From Clitopilus passeckerianus (Eukaryota > Basidiomycota > Agaricomycetes > Agaricales > Entolomataceae): a DNA stretch of 64,000 nt. Below, in pieces: positions 46,155 through 57,004 of this stretch. The stretch lies in assembly GCA_944990035.1 (NCBI GenBank), contig CALYLX010000111.1:620001-684000 (forward strand), in the 5' to 3' direction. The first letter of the stretch is position 1. The number at the start of each line of letters is the position of its first letter. The notes beneath the pieces are model-generated. The model was given only the letters and a program-made list of their open reading frames with translations, was not told the origin of the DNA and did no database searches. A program made the position numbers and the translations under genes.

Positions 46155-47567
46155 ATGGCTACTCAGTTAAAGGTATGAAGCAAGACTGCGTGTGTTCGAT
46201 TCAAGATCCTGACATTGCATAAAGCGCGTCTTGGTTACTGGTGGTGCTGGCTACATTGGTGATTGTCTTGTCCTCATTCCTGCTGCTAGTTGCTAACACA
46301 CATATCTTCCAGGCTCGCACGTCGTCTACACCCTAATCAAAACCGGAAAATTCAAAGTCGTCTCCATCGACAACAACCACAACTCCGTTCCCGCATCTCT
46401 CGAACGCGTCACTCAACTCGTAAAGAGCGAGCTTGGCGCAAACGCCTCTGCCTCCGACCATGAAGCGTGCAAAGTCGATGTGCACAAATGCGACCTCACA
46501 TCCCGCGACCAGATACGTTCTGTCTTCTCCGAGTATACAAATGACGGAGGAATATACGGCGTGATCCACGTCGCGGCCTACAAAGCTGTTGGGGAGTCGA
46601 CAGAGATTCCGTTGACGTACTACGAGAATAACGTGTCTGCGACGATCTATCTGTTGCAGGTGATGAACGAGTTTGGATGCAAGAAGATGGTGTACTCGAG
46701 TAGCGCGACTGTGTATGGAACCCCTCCAAAGGTGCCGATCCCGGAGAGTACGAGGCTGCTGGCGGACAGCCCGTATGGCAAGACAAAGGTTATGAGCGAG
46801 ACCGTCATTGACGATCTGTGTGCTTGTGAGCATCTTATATATAATTTCCATTGCATTCGTCTAATCCTCGACCCAGCCGACCCAACCTGGCAAGGAATCT
46901 CACTCCGATACTTCAAGTAAACTCTTCCCAACTTTCACCCAAAAACCAAAGAACTAATCAACCTTTCCTTCCCAGCCCGGCCGGCGCCCACCCCTCCGGC
47001 CAAATCGGCGAAGACCCCCTCGGTCGGCCGGGCAACCTCCTCCCCCTCCTCGCACAGATGGCCATCGGGCGCGTCAAGGAATCCACACTCAAAGTCTTCG
47101 GCAACGACTACCCCACACCCGACGGCACCTGCGTCCGGGACTACCTGCACGTCATGGATCTCGCAGCTGGGCACTTGCTCGCTCTGCAGGCCCTCGCGGA
47201 GGACGAGCAGCTTAACAAGGCGGTGTTTGAAGGCAAGAAGGAGAAGTTCAAGGCGTATAACCTTGGGCGGGGACAGGGGTTTAGCGTGCTCCAGATCGTT
47301 GAGGCTATGGGGGAGGCTACGAGGTTTGAGTATAAAACTGAAATCATTGGAAGGCGGTGAGTGTACTTTTCTTCTCAGCTTGTTGTCTAGATGCGAAGGC
47401 TAAACGATTTTGGCGCATATAGTCGTGGAGATGTCCCCGATCTGACCGCAGACCCTGCACTGGCAGAGAAAGAGCTCGGATTCAAGGCCAAGCAAGATCT
47501 GAAGCAGATGTGCAACGATCTGTGGAACTGGCAGAGTAAGAACCCCAATGGCTATGTCGCGAAGTGA
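46155..47567 (+). CDS. GALE: UDP-glucose 4-epimerase
   Basis: Interconverts UDP-glucose and UDP-galactose in the Leloir pathway, with tightly bound NAD. Exons: MATQLK, then [12 protein letters not shown] with the GxxGxxG dinucleotide motif split by an intron, then [20 protein letters not shown]. The active-site Ser/Thr is in [11 protein letters not shown] and the YxxxK pair in SPYGKTK. Further motifs are [37 protein letters not shown] and [18 protein letters not shown], and the end is KNPNGYVAK. No aldose-1-epimerase (mutarotase) domain follows, unlike budding-yeast Gal10. All motifs are intact. Cytosolic. Confidence 0.93.
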
Positions 47568-47772
47568 GTATATGCGGGGATTATGTCGATCTACTAAAAC
47601 AAAATGAACGCTGGACTTTAAGCCTTACGATATACTTTGGGTTCTGAATGTATTTAGACGCTATACGCGATATGATGTTACACAATATATATTTTATTGA
47701 AAAGCCTGGAAACAGGTTTCAACTACGCATACATCGACTTCACAAGTCAAATTCTACCACTCTAGCCCACGT

Positions 47773-48950
47773 TCACGAGCAGAACGAATTCGACGATGAA
47801 ATACCATAGTACTATTTGTTGTATCATTAGCACCATATCCGAACTACCAAGGAAGAACAACTCACAGTTCCGTGTGCATCATTAATTCCTGCACTCAAAT
47901 ACTTGTTTGAGCAGCTGGGATCTTCACCCAGCGGTGATCCATCACATTTCTTGACGGTCGAAGGCGAGGACGGGTCAGGTGTTTGCCAGAACTCAGTCGC
48001 GGTATGCCAGTAGCCTAGGATGCGCGGGATGATAGTCGGGACGCCATCGTTTGTGTGGACGCCTGCAGGAACACCAATTAGTCCACGAGAATTCAAGCGG
48101 GGAGGAAAAAGCACAAACTCCTGAAAATATTATCCTTCCCAATCGCATCAGTCACAAAATGCGCATATACGATGTTCCCCACCCTCGGTTGACCATAAGA
48201 GTACAGCCTCAGAGGGATATCGGGGAAGTTTTGCTTGATAGCGATCCCTGCGATGCTGGAGATCGCGCCTCCGAGGGAGTGGCCTGATGTGACGAGCGTG
48301 TAATCTGGGTGGGCGGCGAGTTCGGAGCGGATGCTGGATATTACTTCGGTGGAGATTGAGTTCCAGCTGGAGGGAGGGTTGGCTAGTTAGCTGGAAGCGG
48401 GAGGATAGCGAGTGAGGAGTGGCGTACGCGGTCAAGAAGCCGGCATGGACCAACGTCCCCAGTGGTGCTTTCACGCCTGGGGAAATAAAGGGGACGAGCA
48501 GGATCGCAATGTCGGTAAGGGCATCTTGGAACGAAGTGCTGTGATAGGACGAGCGTTAGCTACCACTGCTTCGAAGTCCCAGATAATTAGGTCGGAGGAC
48601 AGAACGTACGTTCCACGGAAAACAGCAACTATCTCCTTTCTCCGGTCGTCCCTTGCCACATATCCTTGTGTATCAGTCGTCAATTGGCTGATTTGCTTCA
48701 CCAATACGTTTCCATTTGGGCTAGCACAGGCGTCGGGACCAGCTGAGATGGCATCTGTAGCATTGGCCAGTGAGTATGATATTCAATGTTATAGAGCTTA
48801 AAGTCGCTTACACTTCCAGTAATATACAAGCTCGTCATAAACATCTTGTGAGATTCCTCTCTTTTCTAAGGAGGAGCTGACAGGCGTGGGCGTGGCAAGA
48901 CCTAGAAGGGCCGTAGAAAGCGTAACGAGGAGTGTAAGTGAGAACTTCAT
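47773..48950 (-). CDS. Secreted class-3 lipase (lipase C), 5 introns
   Basis: Predicted secreted lipase, 292 residues. Signal peptide MKFSLTLLVTLSTALLGLA, Lys-Arg site at about 30-31, FRGT at about 93-96, GHSLGG (Ser162), YSYGQPR, HTNDGVP (Asp220), NDAHGTYYG (His278), ending FCS-stop at 47773-47775. It has only five introns, each at a position also used in lipases A and B, which have 13. So eight introns differ between close relatives. The frame is intact throughout. A TATA box preceded by GGAGGG lies at 49068-49073 on the minus strand. It neighbours the split fourth lipase. Confidence 0.9.
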
Positions 48951-49067
48951 GACTAAGTCGTAATAGATGGCTTGGGGAGGGACGATGCGGCCTTGGTACG
49001 GATGAACAGGACTGGAAAGACCCAAAATGCCCCGGAGAGCTTTCCTCCGCGGCAAGAAGGCTTGGGC

Positions 49068-49073
49068 TTTATA
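49068..49073 (-). promoter_or_regulatory. TATA box of lipase C
   Basis: Minus strand reads GGAGGGTATAAAGCCC about 120 bases before the start codon, very like the lipase B element. Confidence 0.55.
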
Positions 49074-50333
49074 CCCTCCTCATGGCTTCGCCATCGAAGC
49101 CCGGACAGTCAGTCAGAATGAATGACTATTCTGCCAATTGTTGAGAGACATTGATCGAAAATCCACCAGAGGTTTGTTTTGAACCAAGCGACGATGTCGC
49201 CTGACGTCCCATCTGTCAAGAACACGGCGTAGAGTAACGGATCTTGACAGAGCGAAGGACCACTTGCGTCATGTAGTGAATCTCTGCTCTGATGTTCTTT
49301 GTGGGCTTGCCTGCCAGGGGACCTGAAGGGGGCTAAGCAGTCTCGTTGACCAGCTGGGGGGATGATTTGCCTTTACAGATGGCCTTATACCAGTTACTTG
49401 GTGAGCAGAGGCTTAGAGTGAACACATCGCGTGACGTTCAATCTGAAGGGCTTAAGGTCGGGAGCAGTTCATGACCAAAAAGCCGACAGTGCATGGGAAA
49501 AGATGACGGTAGTTGAAGAGAAAGACTCTGATGAACAGTTTGCCGAAAGTCGATTATGCAATGGTGCTGTGTCGTTCGGGCCAATCGCCCGACATAGCGT
49601 TTTGCTGGGTCAGCTGACGACTCAGTATGAGCAACGTCGCCTGTAGCTCAAAGTAGAGGAAGTGATGAATATTATGCAGATAACACAGTCAACGTGTTCG
49701 CGACGGTTCGTTTCAATGAACCCAGCTGCTATTGGCAATTCCGAGTCCATCATTATGAGGTGCATAGCCACAACGGATGGTTTTTGTCCTGCTCCGATTG
49801 GCGACTTGCAAGTTGACTCTGAGCATCATGCACCAATGAAAGCAACCAGATAACGAGTCCCTGTCGGGAAACATAGCCTTATTCTACCAGGATATGCCAC
49901 CTTACACCGTATAACACGCTATCCTTCCATAAATCTAAACTCTGAAGACGCGTCTGCGCTTCATAATCATCCCTCGGCCACCGAACCATGTGCGCCAGAT
50001 TATTTCGTCAAAAACACCCAAAAGTCATAGCAATGTGGGGTCCAGATGATCAAAGACGCAATTGACTTTTACTCTTTTTCTCAGATGCCCCTAGGCCTCG
50101 AAGGGAGTGGGTTTTTTTCAGTTATTCACGAGCGTCAAAGAATATCGAAGGAGCTCTGGAAGGTGTGCAGAATGTCTACAGACCGTATTTCCATTCGATC
50201 CAATCATCCATTTTGGGGGCAGGTTTCCAGGGGATATTGCAAAATATCTAATCCCAATTTCATCTCCTGCTATTCACATATTATATTGTCTTTACTGTAG
50301 AAAAAGATAAAATAAAGACATCGGTAGCCTGAC
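49074..50333. other. Gene-poor region
   Basis: About 1.3 kb upstream of lipase C. The plus-strand open frames (49431-49646, 49662-49853, 50046-50300) show no domain or family resemblance. I see no repeat other than the tRNA-like element that follows. Confidence 0.4.
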
Positions 50334-50411
50334 TGCCCCAGGGGGGACTCGAACCTCCGGCTCATCGGTGCTTGGCCACAACGAGGGGATTAACCCCCAA
50401 TCGACAAGGAC
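50334..50411 (-). repeat. tRNA-like (tRNA-derived, SINE-like) element, copy 2
   Basis: On the minus strand, similar over its full length to copy 1 at 29197-29275. Shared blocks are GTCGATT with GGGGTTAA, TTGTTGTGG-like GTTGTGG, CACCGA and GAGCCGGAGGTTCGAGTCC (B box). The acceptor stem is weaker (GTCCTTG with CTGGGGC) and the T arm has one mismatch. Combining the 5' side of this copy (CTCGT) with the 3' side of copy 1 (ACGAG) gives a perfect 5-base stem, so both may descend from one structured ancestor. Confidence 0.5.
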
Positions 50412-50614
50412 TGTTGTTGGCTGTAGCGCCAAAGCGATTATATGTTTGTTTGATTTTTTTCGTATCTTGGGTGAATCCCAGAGTGGATGGAACGGCCGGT
50501 AAAAGCTTGAGATGCGGGTTTAAAGTCATAAACATTACATTCCTATTGAATTCGTGGCTAGCAGAATATCAGAGTGCATTTGAGTTTCAAACATCGCGGG
50601 CTTCGTAAACGAAT

Positions 50615-51308
50615 TTAAATGGTCTTTTCAGCCTTTGGATCGGGGGTTGACTCCGAATGGCAGAACGTGTCGTCAGACAGGATACCATAGTACTAGAAAA
50701 TCGGCAGGAACGAATCAGTGACCGCGTTTGATCGTTAAAGAAGCAACCAGAACTTACAGACCATGTGCCTCGACAAGGCCCTTGGTTGGAATGCTATCAG
50801 AGCAGCTGACGTCCTCGCCACTTGGGATCCACAGATTGCCAATATTCGGTTCCTGTCGTAATGTTCGTCAATTTACGAACAATTGCAGACGAACCAGTGT
50901 GGTGATATCCAAGCCATCTGGGGATAAGGGTGGGAACCCCATCATCTGTATGGACACCTATCATCAATATAGACCCACTGCGGTAGAGATTGTTGACGCC
51001 AACAACGTCGTTCACGAAGTTTGCGTATTGTTTATTGCCAACTCTTGGTTGCCCGTAGGTAAACATCCGGACGTTGCTGGAGTCTATATCAGGACCTGAA
51101 GTGCTGTATATTAGCAAAAACATGCTCACTTATCGGGGAAGTTCTGCTTGAGTGAGATGACAGCAACGCTAGCCAAAGCACCTGGCACAGAGTATCGTGA
51201 GATGTGTTACGCAAAAGGCAGAGAAGCTGAGTGATGTTCACCTCTCAAAGAATGTCCACTTGAGACGATGCTGGGCAGCCAGCTCAGATTTGAACGTTGC
51301 GATTACAT
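50615..51308 (-). pseudogene. Split lipase, C-terminal half (lipase D/E part 2)
   Basis: Begins exactly at the 5-base repeat ATGTA (minus strand) and continues lipase sequence VIATFKSELAAQH. A short deletion then shifts frame, and the nucleophile elbow in the other frame reads GHSLRG. After an intron come ALASVAVISLKQNFPD, VRMFTYGQPRVGNKQYANFV, HTDDGVPTLIPRWLGYHH and EYWQSVDP, with a second frame change near 50830, then EAHG and YYGILSDDTFC. The gene half has no signal peptide or start. It is plainly the continuation of 55100-55867, separated by the 3791-base insert. The extra frame faults show it has decayed since the interruption. Confidence 0.8.
51304..51308. repeat. 5-base direct repeat TACAT, left end of insert
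   Basis: TACAT occurs here and again at 55100-55104, exactly at both borders between lipase and non-lipase sequence. Keeping one copy rejoins the two lipase halves in frame (Asp-Asp-Val-Ile-Ala-Thr). This is the signature of a target-site duplication. Confidence 0.75.
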
Positions 51309-54300
51309 ATCAGGAGGAGATTCGAACATACACACGCCGGATTCGACAAGGAGAGAGCGCATCGTTAGGGAGAGCGGGTGGTGGTGGTGAAAAGTTCGGT
51401 TCTGGCATGGCGTCGACAGCAGGTTCTGACATAGGGAAACAAGATACGTACATATCTTTTCTGTTTTGCACTGTGCCTTGCACCCTAATTTCTCAAAGAG
51501 TTCCCACTCTTCGTTCGTCAACAATACATCCTTTTCAGCTTGACCAATTACTGATGATCTATATGAACCAGCTGCTTCCCCATCCCAAAGTCACGCGTCT
51601 GGGCCAATATCATGTTAACTCTTTGCTTACTGACACTTCGACATGGATTCAGGTGAGTCCCATCGTCTTTCCTCTATCGCATTTACCAAATCTTCCATAT
51701 AGACACCCCCAAAAACGTCCAGATCTTTTGAGCGAGTCCCTTTCCGCGTCTATACCACGCTTACCACCTCCCATCTAGATCTCACTGATGGCGTATGCTA
51801 GCGAGCGCCAAGGCACTATCTCACCCGGCTCCCCCACGCTGAGTGACATATCCCGCCACTCGCAAGGCGGCGACACCACCGCTGCCTCCGACTACGAGAG
51901 GGTGTGGTACTACAGTGGAATCACCGACGACGGCGATCATCCATTCCTCCTGTACCGTACCGGATCAGACAGGTATCCATGTATCCCGCCCACTGGGAGA
52001 AACATCAAACAGCCCGCCAAGTCGCTTCGCGGAGTTCACAACACCCCGCTTAATAAAGTCTGGAGCGCCGTCGGTCCCCAAGTCAGCGCGCTCGTGAAGA
52101 AGGCTGTCGAGACTCGCTACTCCATTGATCCCGCCCGCTTTATCACCCACGGAGAGGACAGGGACACTCTCGGTCCCGTTGTGGTGTGGATTGCCGTATA
52201 TCCCGGCTCTACCTCAGCTGACACCGCCCACGAAGTCTCCAAAGACATTCTCGAACTTCTCAAGCGGAATGGAGTCGAGGACGTTGAGGTAGAGTGGCAT
52301 GAGGCTGTCACGGAGAAGGCGACTGGTCCGGCCCTTCTACGCGTTGTTGGGAGCGATCATGCCACCGTCGATGTTCGTCGTCATTTGACCGCCACTCTCG
52401 GAATTCCCATCGCTACCGCAGAGAGGGAGGAGGAAGATGCCCAGGGCACCATCGGCTTCTTCTTCCATGAAAATCGCGACAGTAGAGGCATGCCCAGCAC
52501 CAAGGTTTACGCGGTCACTAACCACCATGTCCTCTGCAAGAGGGATGAGGAGAAGTACGAGTTCAGGGGCACTGGTGCACCTCGCCAGTACGTTCGAGTC
52601 TGCGGATTCCGGCGCTTCCAGAAAGGTCTCGACGAGATCAGGCTCGACGTCAGTCACCACAGCAGGCTCGCCGACCTCTACACCAGGGAGATCATCAAGC
52701 TTGAGCAGAAGGAGACGAGTCAGGATGAGGAGGAGGCAGAAGAGGACGCGGAACAGCTTTGCACAACTCGAGAAAACTTGGACAAAAAGAAGCGGGATAT
52801 CGAAGTTCTTGGGGGGTTCTACAACAGCCTTAAGGCACAATGGAGTGATATCGGGCTGCGTAACATCGGCCACGTTCACTATTCTCCACCCGTCTCCGTC
52901 GACGTCGAGAAGGATCGGTTTACGGAGGATTGGGGCACCATTGAACTCCTCGAGCCGAAGTTCAAGGATCAGTTTAGGGGCAACGTGGTGGATCTGGGTG
53001 CGTTTTAATTCGTCTTTCTTCTATTTACCTAAAACACTTTCTCCAGGGACTGCGATTCCTTCCGGCAGATTGGATCCCCGGAGCGACAGTAAGACGGGTT
53101 TCGACTATCCAGAGAATCGTCAATTCAGGATCAAGGGTGTCGCCAAGCGAGAGGAACTGGCTAAACCCGAGTTCGATGGCGAAGACTGGTCCAACTTCAT
53201 CGTCCTCAAACACGGTTGCGCTACCGACCTCACTATCGGGCGCTACGCCGGCCTCGAATCCTTCCTTTGTGACGAACACGGTGTGGAATCCGTCGAACTC
53301 GCCATCTATAATTACGATAAGAAATCGGGCCCGTTCTCAGACAAGGGAGACTCTGGCTCCCTCATCTTCGACGTCCGTGGCCGCATGGTTGGCCTCCTCC
53401 ACTCTGGGAGGTTGAAGAGCGGCGGCTTGACCAGTACTCACATCACGTATGCTACCCCCGCCTGGTGGGTCATTGCTCGCATCATGGAGAAGTATCCGCA
53501 CGCAGATTTCTACCGCACCAGCTGGTGAAGACGAGAATAGCAGCATCGGCCTTCGGCTCCCCCATATCCATACTCCTTACCCCCTCAGCAACTTGTTCTC
53601 GTTTCCTGGCACCGGTTATCTATTGGTTGGTCTTCTTTTGGGGTGCAGACAGACGTTCAATTGTTGGACGAAAAAAGGCGATAACCGTTCGTCTCCCTCT
53701 TCCGGTTATATTTAGGAAGAAAAATTAGTGTAGATCTGTACAACCAACGGTTTTATCGAATCTGTAGTTAAACTACGTCCTATGATTAGACTCTTAATGT
53801 ACGGAACTGACCATACGCATGGGTTAAGCGGCAACGCATGCGGTATCGAACAGTATGCCCGACCCTCGAAGCTACAATCAGGAACATGCGAGAAACCACG
53901 AGTTGCCCAAGGCTTTTTGAGTTTTCGAGAAAAAGTTTGCAGCTGCTTTGGTACGAGAGAGAGAGGAAAGATGGGGATTCGATAGGATGGGGGGAGTGAG
54001 TGGTGCCAGTGATGGATGTCGATGAGCGTCTTTGGAGGGATGAACATCGGGTGTCTTCGTCATTAGGCTGTATGTCACCAGTCGCCGCTGGGTATCAAAC
54101 ACCCATATGGAATAGCAGAAACGATTGACCGAGAGAAGCTACAGTGGGGTAGGTCGGCGACGCATGATAGGGCTAACGAGGGGTTCCTGCCTTCTCTCGT
54201 CTTGCTGGCGTTCGAATTTCGGGTGGACATCCCCACGGGAATTGATACTTTCACATTTTCTTCTTCCTTCTTCCACTTCCTTCTATGCTCCCGGGACCGA

Positions 54301-55099
54301 CTCCCGTTCTCATCCCACCTCCTCTCCGTCCACCACGCCATCCGCATCCCAACTCCAAAATCCAAATGTAGTCGATAGTAAGCTGATACCACCTCGATGA
54401 TGAGTCGGCCTGAAAGGAATTAAAGGTCTTAAAAGGAAATGGTGTGAGGAGGTGAGGAGGAAGTGGGAAGGTTGGGGAGACGGCCCCGGAGAGTGAGCTG
54501 CAAAGTCCGGTGTGATATCCTCACTGATCCTTGTACACCACCACCACAGGGTGTCGGGTAGCGAGTTCTGCTTCGTCTCCTTTCAAACCACCACCTCAGA
54601 TTCCTCCCACCAGCCAGGCGCTAGGACGGGATCTCGATAATGAGAATGAGGAGGTGCGCGCGGTTTGTGCGAAGGCTAGGGCCTGTAAGAGGGTAGAACA
54701 TGGGCAACCAGGGAAAACAAATGGTTTCGATGGCAACCTCGAGACGAGGGGAGGTGTAATCGAAAGGGAGTCGGGAGGAAAATGGCCCGCTGTGACGAAG
54801 GTAGCGAGGTGCCAATGGGGGTTGGCTTATCCTCTTTTCCTGCCTGTGTGGCCCTGCATCTCCAAATCTTCATCGTCAGGCGTTAGGAATTGGCCAGAGG
54901 CGCCTCCACCTCCTCCCGCAACTGCGATTGTGACTAGGAGGCCTCAGTCGTGGTGATGAAATCCCTCCAATTGTATATGTCCATTTCCGGCGGTTCTAGG
55001 GAGCTACCCCGTTAACAAGAAGCAAAGCACCTGGATAATCAGGAAACTAACCAGGCGTCATGATGATACGTCAAAACGTTCTTCCATCTCACCTCCCTC
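51309..55099. mobile_element. 3791-base insertion splitting a lipase gene, unclassified
   Basis: Bounded by TACAT direct repeats (51304-51308 and 55100-55104) and by the two halves of one lipase gene. It contains one clear gene, the protease-like protein at 51788-53528 on the plus strand, plus about 1.5 kb without recognised coding sequence (53529-55099), including purine-rich runs near 54440-54500. I see no transposase, reverse transcriptase, long terminal repeats or TG..CA ends. The ends, read inward, share only a loose GGAGG-AGAT likeness, too weak to call terminal inverted repeats. It could be a non-autonomous DNA transposon that captured a gene, or a filler insertion at a repaired break; the exact 5-base duplication favours the former. 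Confidence 0.6.
51788..53528 (+). CDS. Trypsin-fold (PA clan) serine-protease-like protein
   Basis: Two exons (51788-52997, 53047-53528) give 563 residues, starting MAYASERQGTISPGSPTLSD. The first 35 residues are Ser/Thr-rich and disordered. The conserved-looking region includes WYYSGITDDGDHPFLLYRTG and a domain of unknown type to about 210. A protease-like domain follows: GTIGFFF, the candidate catalytic His in VYAVTNHHVLC (His246/247), a charged coiled-coil insert (300-345), the candidate Asp in EDWGTIEL (Asp381), KHGCATDLTIGRYAG, and GDSGSLIF (Ser506). No signal peptide, so likely intracellular. The triad order His-Asp-Ser fits the chymotrypsin fold. I do not recognise a named family. It lies inside the insertion that split a lipase, which suggests it arrived with it. 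Confidence 0.75.
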
Positions 55100-55104
55100 T
55101 ACAT
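55100..55104. repeat. 5-base direct repeat TACAT, right end of insert
   Basis: Partner of the repeat at 51304-51308. Bases on either side differ between the two copies, so the duplication is exactly five bases. Confidence 0.75.
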
Positions 55105-55867
55105 CGTCAGCGATGGAGTTCCATCTGTATGAGCCATTAATGGCCTTTCACTGCAATAGATAGTCCTGCACGCACGAAGTCAAGAAGCCCGGATGGATAA
55201 GGGTGAGGACTGCGAGGCCATCAAGTCCGAGTCGTGCACAGATGAGTAGAGGGACTACGTACGGGGTGCATTAACTCCAGAGGAAAGGAAAGCAACGAGT
55301 GGAATGGTGAAATCAGTCAGCGCATCCTGATTCGAGGTTCTGTTAAAGACGGGACGCTGAGTACTTGGCATCTCAACGAAAGCCAAGGTAGAGTCGGACG
55401 TACGTTCCACGGAATGCGACGAGAAGTTCCTTCCTGGTGTCATCTCGCGCAATGTAGGCTTGAGCGTCCGTAAGCTTCCGCGGTCGATCTATATGTCAAA
55501 GATAAGTGTTCCAGCATTGCGTGGTAGTTCCACGCTGCTTGCCTGTTTGACCAAAGTATTCCCAAGGGGAGTTGGGCAGGAGTCGAGGGCCGCTCCTGTT
55601 GCATCTAGAATCTATGAGCTTTCATAAAACAACGGGAACGAGATGAAACAGCTTACACTTCCGGTAGCGAACAAGGTCTTGGTATTGGCCTGAAAAGATC
55701 GTGTTTACGTTAAACCTCGTGTTTCCAAGCACGAAAGTGAGTAATCCCTCACCGTCTGTGATTGCTCTCTTCGCGACCCCAGAGCTCCCTCGTGCGAGGG
55801 GTGCGGGAGAGGCGGATGTAACAAGAGCTGATGCCAGACAGGTGAGAAGAGCGAGCGAGACTTTCAT
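55100..55867 (-). pseudogene. Split lipase, N-terminal half (lipase D/E part 1)
   Basis: Starts with an intact signal peptide MKVSLALLTCLASALVTSA and splices like lipases A and B through QYQDLVRYRK, ATGAALDSCPTPLGNTLVKQ, LTDAQAYIARDDTRKELLVA with FRGT, and NQDALTDFTIPLVAFLSSGV. It reaches FLTSWNSIADDV, where lipase sequence ends at the ATGTA repeat. Read onward into the insert, the frame adds EGGEMEERFDVSS and stops. The product would lack the whole catalytic triad. Its exons show no frame faults, unlike the C-terminal half. A TATA box is kept upstream, so a truncated transcript could still be made. Confidence 0.85.
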
Positions 55868-55935
55868 GTTTGAGGAGCTGGGGAAGTACCGAACAACCTA
55901 CGGCCTGAGTTTCAACCCCCAACCTTTGCTCAGCC

Positions 55936-55941
55936 TTTATA
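55936..55941 (-). promoter_or_regulatory. TATA box of the split lipase
   Basis: Minus strand reads GTATAAAGGC about 70 bases before the start at 55867, the same spacing as in lipase B. Confidence 0.5.
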
Positions 55942-57004
55942 CATTCAGACAGAGCTCGGAAAGCATTTCGCGGAGAGAACCTGACCTCTATCTGTCATAA
56001 GTGGCTCTGACAGTGAAAATGAACTTTTAGCTTCCGCCTGCTTCTGCCGAAAGATCTCCCCGTGGTTTTAAGTTACGAGTTGCATGGAATCCGCGTAGAA
56101 ATTGCCCGAACGGAAAGTGCAGTGGAAGTTTTTGGTGTAATTATCGTAATATCAGAGGATGGACGTTCGTTGTAATGCGTCATGGCTTCGACATGGAGCC
56201 TCAAGTGATAGCCGCGTTGTGATTATGTTTACTACCTGAGGTGACAGCCAGTAAGTTCAATCTGCCCGAAGCTGTCATAAAAACACTACACATGGTCAGA
56301 ATGGAAGAGTTCATGGCTAGGCGAGGCATTTATGACATACCGAAATGTCAGCCAGTAGCCGGGCTGAGGCGATAATGCCATCTGGGTCATCAATAAAATG
56401 GAAGTGCTTTGGCTCTTTCTTGGAAGAGACCTGGAAGAGGCCCGGGGAAGTCCCTGTATTGTTCTCGTCTGGCTCTAGTAGGGAACAACCAGAAGAGGCA
56501 GAATGAGAGTTCTCTGTTCTTCGGTCGCCTCTGACCCGGGGAGCTCAATCCTGAAGGGAGGAATTCGCTAGAAGACTGCATCTAGAGATGAAAATCTGCC
56601 GAACCTCGTGTCGAAGGACGACATATTTTCAAACCAAAGCTTGCCTAAGCCATCTTTGGCTGCGCGATAGTCATGTGTATGATCAACTGGTCAATTTTTT
56701 GACAAGTTGAATGACCCAGCCGACCGTAAGTACCAGTTCAAAATTCAGCCACGGACACGTTGTTAAACCCCACTGCCTGCTCAGAGCAAGGGCGCCACTG
56801 GTCAAAGCAGTAGCCTCAAAGCATTCCGTAGTAGTGTCCCGTGGGTGATCATAGGCAGATAGCATACCTATCATAGACCCGATAACTCCCATACGGATGG
56901 AGGGTATCAGAACATACATGCAGCAAATGAGTAGAGTCCAGTCCCCAGCCCGTAAACCAACGAAGTGGTTGACAGAAAATCAGATACAATCAGATACAAA
57001 ACAA
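55942..57004. other. Gene-poor region
   Basis: About 1.1 kb between the split lipase and the 3' end of EXO84. Small open frames on the minus strand (56390-56581, 56683-56919) have no recognisable feature. Nothing else seen. Confidence 0.4.

Noticed and set aside
51309..55099. Terminal inverted repeats at the insert ends
   Set aside because: Only a gapped GGAGG-AGAT likeness could be found; too weak to call, so the element is left unclassified.
51309..55099. LTR retrotransposon as the source of the insert (5-base duplication fits)
   Set aside because: No terminal direct repeats, no TG..CA ends, no reverse transcriptase, integrase or protease-polymerase frame.
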